Source of the DNA: Gammaproteobacteria bacterium
GTDB lineage: Bacteria; Pseudomonadota; Gammaproteobacteria; GCA-001735895
Length of the DNA: 5,330 bases
Direction of reading: 5' to 3'
Assembly: GCA_003645435.1 (NCBI GenBank)
Contig: QNFD01000214.1
Location: 1-5,330 of the forward strand
The notes under the pieces were generated by a model. The model searched no databases, was not told the origin of the DNA, and saw only the letters and a list, made by a program, of their open reading frames with translations. This document shows positions 1 through 5,330 of this stretch, piece by piece; position 1 is the stretch's first letter, and the number at the start of each line of letters is the position of its first letter. The position numbers and the translations under genes are program-made.

Positions 1-1246
1 AATCAAGGATCGGATCGCAGTCGTGATGATCGATGCCGCTGAAAAAGAGGGCAAAATCAAACCGGGCGGCACCATCATCGAGGCCACCGCGGGTAATACC
101 GGACTGGGCCTTGGACTGGTTGCGGCGCAAAAGGGTTACAAGCTAGTCCTCGTTATCCCGGACAAAATGAGTCCCGACAAAATACGCCATATTCGTGCCA
201 TGGGCGTCGATGTTCGCCTCACCCGCTCCGATGTGCAAAAAGGTCATCCGGAATACTACCAGGACTATGCCCGGCGCCTGGCGCAGGAGATACCGAATTC
301 GTTTTACATCGACCAATTCTCCAACCCAAGCAATCCGATCACCCACGAAACCGAAACCGGCCCCGAAATACTGGAGCAAATGGAAGGCAGAATCGATGCC
401 ATGGTAGTTGGTGTTGGGTCCAGTGGTACGGTCACGGGGCTTGGACGCTTCTTCAAGAAGAACGCGCCCAACTGTGAAATGGTGCTCGCCGATCCCGAGG
501 GATCGGTGCTGCGCGAGCTCATCGAAACCGGTGTCATGCCAAAGGCCGGATCCTGGTTGGTCGAAGGCATTGGTGAAGATTTTGTACCCTCAATCTGCGA
601 TCTCGATCTGGTGCACAAAGCCTATTCGATTAGCGATGGCGAAGCCTTCAAGACGCAACGCGAGTTACTCGAACGCGAAGGCGTGATGGCGGGATCCTCT
701 ACCGGCACCCTGCTCTCGGCCGCACTGCGTTATTGTCGTGAGCAAACTTCGCCAAAACGAGTAGTCACCCTGGTTGGCGATACCGGCAACAAGTACTTGT
801 CAAAATCGTTCAATGACTCCTGGCTGGCCGACCAGGGATTGCTCGGGCGCGAACCGGTTGGTGATCTGCGTGATATCATCGCACGACCGGCGGATACCGG
901 TGATATCGTCACCGTCACATCCGACGATAACCTGATTACCACCTACAAACGCATGCGTATGTTTGACGTTTCCCAGATTCCCGTCATGGACGATGGTAAG
1001 GTTGTTGGTTTGATCGACGAATCGGATATCCTGCTCGGTATTTACAATAATGAAAAGAGTTTCGATCAGCAGGTTTCATCAATTATGGTGACCGATCTGG
1101 AAATTGTGCCTCCTTCGGCCAGCATCGATAGTATTTTGCATCTGTTCAAGCAGGACAAGATCGCCATCGTCGCGGATGACGATACCTTTTACGGCCTGAT
1201 TACGCAGATCGATCTGATCAACCACTTACGTAAGGCCACCATGTGA
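1..1246 (+). CDS. cystathionine beta-synthase with C-terminal CBS domain pair (5' partial)
   Basis: PLP-dependent enzyme expected to condense L-serine and L-homocysteine into cystathionine in the cytoplasm (transsulfuration). The frame is open to the window edge. The first full codons (from base 2) read IKDRIAV, the end of the family's SVKDR motif, so the Lys at bases 5-7 should be the Schiff-base lysine. About 40-45 N-terminal residues are probably missing, and the GTG at base 23 is internal. Numbering from that GTG: the TAGNTG substrate loop is at 22-27, the PLP-phosphate loop GVGSSGTVTG at 130-139, EGIGEDFVP at 181-189 (closer to cystathionine beta-synthase than to cysteine synthase), AGSSTG at 223-228 and GDTGNKY at 252-258. 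Two CBS repeats follow at about 284-341 and 350-405. Such Bateman modules often bind adenosyl ligands and regulate the enzyme, but the ligand here is unknown. It ends in TGA. No cystathionine gamma-lyase follows. A cysteine synthase-like activity cannot be excluded. Confidence 0.9.
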   Translation, partial: IKDRIAVVMIDAAEKEGKIKPGGTIIEATAGNTGLGLGLVAAQKGYKLVLVIPDKMSPDKIRHIRAMGVDVRLTRSDVQKGHPEYYQDYARRLAQEIPNSFYIDQFSNPSNPITHETETGPEILEQMEGRIDAMVVGVGSSGTVTGLGRFFKKNAPNCEMVLADPEGSVLRELIETGVMPKAGSWLVEGIGEDFVPSICDLDLVHKAYSISDGEAFKTQRELLEREGVMAGSSTGTLLSAALRYCREQTSPKRVVTLVGDTGNKYLSKSFNDSWLADQGLLGREPVGDLRDIIARPADTGDIVTVTSDDNLITTYKRMRMFDVSQIPVMDDGKVVGLIDESDILLGIYNNEKSFDQQVSSIMVTDLEIVPPSASIDSILHLFKQDKIAIVADDDTFYGLITQIDLINHLRKATM

Positions 1247-1332
1247 AACAATGGATTTATAGCCTCTGGCAGGGCTAAAACACAGGATATGAGGCATATT
1301 TCCTGCTGAAATTAAAAAGTTATTCAGCTGTT

Positions 1333-1361
1333 TTGACTTCCATCACAAAAAGCTATTAAAT
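1333..1361 (+). promoter_or_regulatory. putative sigma70 promoter of the A/B motor operon
   Basis: TTGACT at 1333-1338 matches the -35 consensus at 5 of 6 positions. After a 17-base spacer comes TTAAAT at 1356-1361, which matches the -10 consensus at 4 of 6. An overlapping TATTAA at 1354-1359 would give a 15-base spacer. Transcription would start near 1368 and leave a leader of about 85 bases before the ATG at 1453. The region is AT-rich, so a chance match is possible. Confidence 0.35.
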
Positions 1362-1384
1362 GAGTTTATCTGGAGATTGATGCC

Positions 1385-1416
1385 TGACTGTAGCCCGCCA
1401 AATAATGCGACAGTCA
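1385..1416 (+). repeat. 7-bp inverted repeat in the leader of the motor operon
   Basis: TGACTGT at 1385-1391 and ACAGTCA at 1410-1416 are exact reverse complements. The loop can add a short CGC/GCG pairing (1396-1398 with 1407-1409). A T-rich but interrupted stretch, TTTTCCCTTTT, follows at about 1425-1435. The hairpin could be a weak terminator for the upstream cystathionine beta-synthase gene, a leader structure of the next operon, or a binding site for a dimeric regulator. The stem is short and the T tract is neither continuous nor adjacent to it, so a standard intrinsic terminator is not well supported. Confidence 0.4.
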
Positions 1417-1452
1417 TCAGAATATTTTCCCTTTTAGCCCAGGACCCGATCC

Positions 1453-2397
1453 ATGGATACACAACGCCTTCTCACCAGTCTCAGCCTCAAAATCATTATC
1501 CAGTTTGGGATTGTTGTAGGCATGCTAGCCTTTGCTATTTTCTGGAATTTTGATTTCATCTATCGGTTTTATTTCGAAAATCAGCAAACCGATACCGGCA
1601 TTTTAATCAATACCGCAATAGCCAGCTTAATGGTGGTTGGCATGGGCAATATTCTTTACCTGCTTTTATATTATAAGTACGAGGAAGACGCGATCGCGGG
1701 CTTTGTTAATAACATCGAATCATTAAATTCTGACCTGTTAGAAGGTTTGCCGCGAAACGCATTGGTTGTTAAACGTTATGCGACCATGCAATCAATACAA
1801 ACCGCGGCGGGTGAGATTAACCATAGCGCACTCTCGGCGATGCTAACCGCTGATGAGGGCACCCGCTTCGGCCTGGTCAGATTTATTAACAATATCCTCA
1901 TATTGACGGGTGTGTTCGGCACCATTGTTTCGCTTTCGATTGCCCTGCTTGGCGCCTCGGACCTGATCGATTCGGCTGCCGGCAGCCTGGGCGGCATGGG
2001 CCTGGTGATTCATGGCATGTCAACGGCGCTGTCGACTACCATAACCGCGATTGTCAGTTACGTAATCTTCGGTTATTTTTATACGCGTCTAGCCGATGTG
2101 CAAACACACCTGCTCAGCGGTATCGAACAACTGACCTCGGTGTACCTGATGCCGAAATTTGTCAAAACAAGCGACGATATTACCAATAGAATGGCCGGCC
2201 TGATCAAGGCAGTCATCATGGCCGGTGATAAGCTGAAGAGTACCCAGGAGGTTTACCAGGAATCGGCACTAAGCCTGCAACAATCCATTTCTTCCAACCA
2301 GCAACAAATGGGAATATTGTTTGACGACATGGCGGAAATTAAATCGTTGCTGAGAGAAGGTTTCCGACTGCCCCAGCCTGAAGACAATTCCGAGTAA
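1453..2397 (+). CDS. MotA/TolQ/ExbB-family proton-channel subunit (motor gene A)
   Basis: A 314-residue integral inner-membrane protein with no cysteine. Hydrophobic segments are at about 14-34, 48-73, 144-167 and 185-210. With a cytoplasmic N-terminus this gives four helices, a cytoplasmic loop of about 70 residues (74-143), and a cytoplasmic tail of about 100 residues that looks helical and is Gln/Ser-rich near its end. The last two helices carry the channel signature of the family: LTGVFGT at 151-157 corresponds to the LG.FGT motif of TolQ/ExbB, and ALSTTITA at 192-199 corresponds to ALIATAIG. The Thr residues in these motifs line the ion path in known relatives. The four-helix layout resembles MotA more than three-helix TolQ/ExbB. 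The start is supported by AGGA at 1441-1444, 8 bases before the ATG, and the gene ends in tandem stops (TAA TAG). It lies 15 bases upstream of gene B, its presumed partner. By homology, five copies would surround two copies of B. The physiological role is unknown. Confidence 0.85.
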   Translation: MDTQRLLTSLSLKIIIQFGIVVGMLAFAIFWNFDFIYRFYFENQQTDTGILINTAIASLMVVGMGNILYLLLYYKYEEDAIAGFVNNIESLNSDLLEGLPRNALVVKRYATMQSIQTAAGEINHSALSAMLTADEGTRFGLVRFINNILILTGVFGTIVSLSIALLGASDLIDSAAGSLGGMGLVIHGMSTALSTTITAIVSYVIFGYFYTRLADVQTHLLSGIEQLTSVYLMPKFVKTSDDITNRMAGLIKAVIMAGDKLKSTQEVYQESALSLQQSISSNQQQMGILFDDMAEIKSLLREGFRLPQPEDNSE

Positions 2398-2412
2398 TAG
2401 CGAAGCAAAAAC

Positions 2413-3414
2413 ATGAACGCGAGTTTCGCACCTATCGGACAGACTGAGGCCAGCCATAGCGGGGAAAATAGTTTCTGGCCGTCTTTCACCGATATCATGA
2501 TGGTCATCACCATGATCTTCCTGATGGCGACCAGCCTGTTGGTAGTACGTAACTGGCAACTGGTGGCCGAGTTGCGCGAAAGTCTAGACGCCGAGCAGAT
2601 CGCTGCGCAACTGATCGAATCCACCACACAGGAAAACGCCACGCTCGACGAACGCCTGGCCAACGCCGAACAAAGCAACTCGATTTTACGCCTGCGTCTA
2701 ATGAAAAAAGATGAGGAATTAAAACTCGCTACCGACGCACTGCGCCAGCAGGAAAGCAATATCATCTCCCTCGAAATTGAAAATGTCGATGTCAAAAAGT
2801 CTCTCGAGCAGGCGAATATCGCAGTCGTCACCGCGAACCTGGAGATTGAAAAGGTAACCACCGACTACCAGGATTTACAAAGCCAGTTGGCTAGCCTTCG
2901 GGTGCTGCTCAATCAGCAAAAACTCGAGAGTGACGAGACCAAAATACAGCTTAGCAGTGCGCAAAGCGAAATCAAATCCCTCACCCAGTCTAACCTCGAG
3001 CAACAGCTAAACATTTCCAGCCTGCAGCGGGAAAAGCTTCTGCTGGATCAGGAAATAGAGGCCTATAACCGCCAGTTGCTAACCCTGAAAGGCGACTACG
3101 AAGTGGTCAAATCCAAGTATGAAGAACTCGTCAAACCGGCGCGTTCGGCAAAAGGCAAAGTCATCGCCGAGGTGTATTACATCAAGGGTAAAAATGGAGA
3201 GGTTATTCGATACAAGCAACCCGGGGACATCCTATTTTCTATTTTACCCCTGGCTGAAGTGGAGAAACACCTGTCAAAACTCAAGGCCGAGCATGGTAAG
3301 AACCTGTACGTGAAGATCATCATTCCCGAAAATAGCGGTCTTTCATATAGCGAAGCCTGGGATTTCATGCGTAACCTGCTGGTGAAATACGATTATTACT
3401 ACCAGGGGAAATAA
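2413..3414 (+). CDS. MotB/ExbD-like motor subunit with long coiled-coil stalk (motor gene B)
   Basis: A 333-residue protein with a short cytoplasmic N-terminus, one membrane helix at about 26-46, and a periplasmic remainder. The motif FWPSFTDIMM (21-30) places Asp27 at the start of the helix, where MotB, ExbD, TolR and ZorB carry their ion-translocating Asp. Residues 48-240 are rich in Glu, Gln, Lys, Leu and Ser. There is no Gly or Pro between residues 24 and 226, which fits one long coiled coil. If continuous, about 190 residues would span close to 29 nm at 0.15 nm per residue. The last 90 residues (about 241-333) look like strand, helix, strand (LYVKIIIP, 298-305), then helix (SYSEAWDFMRNLLVKY, 311-326), an order resembling the ExbD/TolR periplasmic domain. 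I see no OmpA-type peptidoglycan-binding motif. The start lies 15 bases after gene A with only a weak Shine-Dalgarno (GAAG at 2402-2405), suggesting translational coupling. The ExbD-like reading of the C-terminus is inference. Confidence 0.8.
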   Translation: MNASFAPIGQTEASHSGENSFWPSFTDIMMVITMIFLMATSLLVVRNWQLVAELRESLDAEQIAAQLIESTTQENATLDERLANAEQSNSILRLRLMKKDEELKLATDALRQQESNIISLEIENVDVKKSLEQANIAVVTANLEIEKVTTDYQDLQSQLASLRVLLNQQKLESDETKIQLSSAQSEIKSLTQSNLEQQLNISSLQREKLLLDQEIEAYNRQLLTLKGDYEVVKSKYEELVKPARSAKGKVIAEVYYIKGKNGEVIRYKQPGDILFSILPLAEVEKHLSKLKAEHGKNLYVKIIIPENSGLSYSEAWDFMRNLLVKYDYYYQGK

Positions 3415-3485
3415 TCCTTGTTTCTAAATCCGGCACTTCAAGGAAATTTATGAATGCCAGGTTGCTTTTATGCACCGATAACGCA

Positions 3486-3514
3486 TTCAAATTGTGAAAT
3501 GCAACTGCTACAAT
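3486..3514 (+). promoter_or_regulatory. sigma70 promoter of the tRNA-Arg gene
   Basis: TTCAAA at 3486-3491 (4 of 6) is followed by a 17-base spacer and TACAAT at 3509-3514 (5 of 6). The next bases, CGCGCGG (3515-3521), form a GC-rich discriminator typical of stable-RNA promoters under stringent (ppGpp) control. Transcription would begin about 5 bases before the mature tRNA 5' end. The tRNA therefore need not be expressed from the upstream motor operon. Confidence 0.65.
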
Positions 3515-3525
3515 CGCGCGGCATT

Positions 3526-3602
3526 GTCCCCGTGGCACAATTGGATAGCGCGACGCCCTCCTAAGGCGTAGGTTGCCCGTTCGAACCGGGCCGGGGACAC
3601 CA
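3526..3602 (+). tRNA. tRNA-Arg (anticodon CCT)
   Basis: A 77-base cloverleaf including encoded CCA. The acceptor stem GTCCCCG (3526-3532) pairs with CGGGGAC (3592-3598), followed by discriminator A and CCA. The anticodon stem ACGCC/GGCGT (3553-3557 with 3565-3569) closes the loop CTCCTAA, giving anticodon CCT at 3560-3562, which reads AGG codons. The T arm is GCCCG/CGGGC around TTCGAAC. The D arm, GCAC with GCGC around a loop containing TTGGAT, has one A-C mismatch at its third pair (positions 12-23). The rest is canonical, so the gene should be functional. Confidence 0.97.
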
Positions 3603-3657
3603 TTTTCTTGATCAGCATGATCTGTTCCTGCCGGGACGGGTCGATGATATTTTGAAT

Positions 3658-5330
<1,673 letters not shown>

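Noticed and set aside
23..1246. GTG at base 23 as the true start of the cystathionine beta-synthase gene.
   Set aside because: The open frame continues to the window edge with IKDRIAV, part of the essential PLP-lysine motif, so the start must lie further upstream.
1258..1277. TAGCC/GGCTA hairpin directly after the cystathionine beta-synthase stop as its terminator.
   Set aside because: It is followed by AAAACAC rather than a T tract, and the stem is short.
1453..3414. Complete Zorya (ZorAB) anti-phage system.
   Set aside because: ZorA carries the long tail and ZorB ends in an OmpA-like domain. Here the long region is in B, no OmpA motif is seen, and no ZorC, ZorD or ZorE gene is present in the window.
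3415..3444. TCCTTG/CAAGGA inverted repeat just after the gene B stop, as a terminator of the motor operon.
   Set aside because: Only 6 bp with an 18-base loop and no T tract following it, so it is not an intrinsic terminator by eye.
3450..3497. A 15-codon reading frame starting ATGAATGCC with AAGGA 5 bases upstream, between gene B and the tRNA.
   Set aside because: It is very short, overlaps the tRNA promoter, and resembles no known leader peptide. The AAGGA is likely coincidental.
3610..3622. GATCA-GCA-TGATC hairpin between the tRNA and the P-II gene as a bidirectional terminator.
   Set aside because: The stem is 5 bp and AT-containing, and no T tract follows it on either strand.

Overview
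The window looks like a chromosomal segment of a gammaproteobacterium, probably a free-living or marine type. The P-II protein and the RlmD-type rRNA methyltransferase are both close to their gammaproteobacterial versions, the tRNA gene encodes its own CCA, and base composition is intermediate. I cannot assign a genus. No insertion sequence, phage gene or CRISPR array is visible.

Layout: (1) Bases 1-1246 (+) hold most of a PLP-dependent cystathionine beta-synthase with a C-terminal pair of CBS (Bateman) domains. Its N-terminus lies outside the window, and the first visible codons are the PLP-lysine motif. (2) Bases 1247-1452 are a 206-bp AT-rich intergenic region with a plausible sigma70 promoter and a 7-bp inverted repeat in the presumed leader of the next operon. 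(3) Bases 1453-3414 (+) hold a tight two-gene operon. Gene A is a four-helix MotA/TolQ/ExbB-family channel subunit. Gene B is a MotB/ExbD/TolR-type partner: one membrane helix with a conserved-type Asp, a stalk of about 190 residues predicted to be coiled coil, and a small C-terminal domain that resembles ExbD/TolR rather than OmpA. (4) Bases 3526-3602 (+) are a tRNA-Arg(CCT) gene with its own promoter. (5) On the minus strand, converging on the tRNA, are rlmD (4041-5330, 5' end outside the window) and then a P-II nitrogen regulator with a GTG start (3658-3996).

How they fit together: cbs, tRNA-Arg, rlmD and glnB are ordinary housekeeping genes (sulfur amino acid metabolism, translation, rRNA modification, nitrogen signalling). 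The A/B pair is the unusual part. By family it should form a proton- or sodium-driven 5:2 inner-membrane motor. It carries no flagellar, Ton, Tol or Zorya partner in this window, and the B subunit has an architecture I do not recognise from a named system. Its function is unknown, and it is the best candidate here for an undescribed system.
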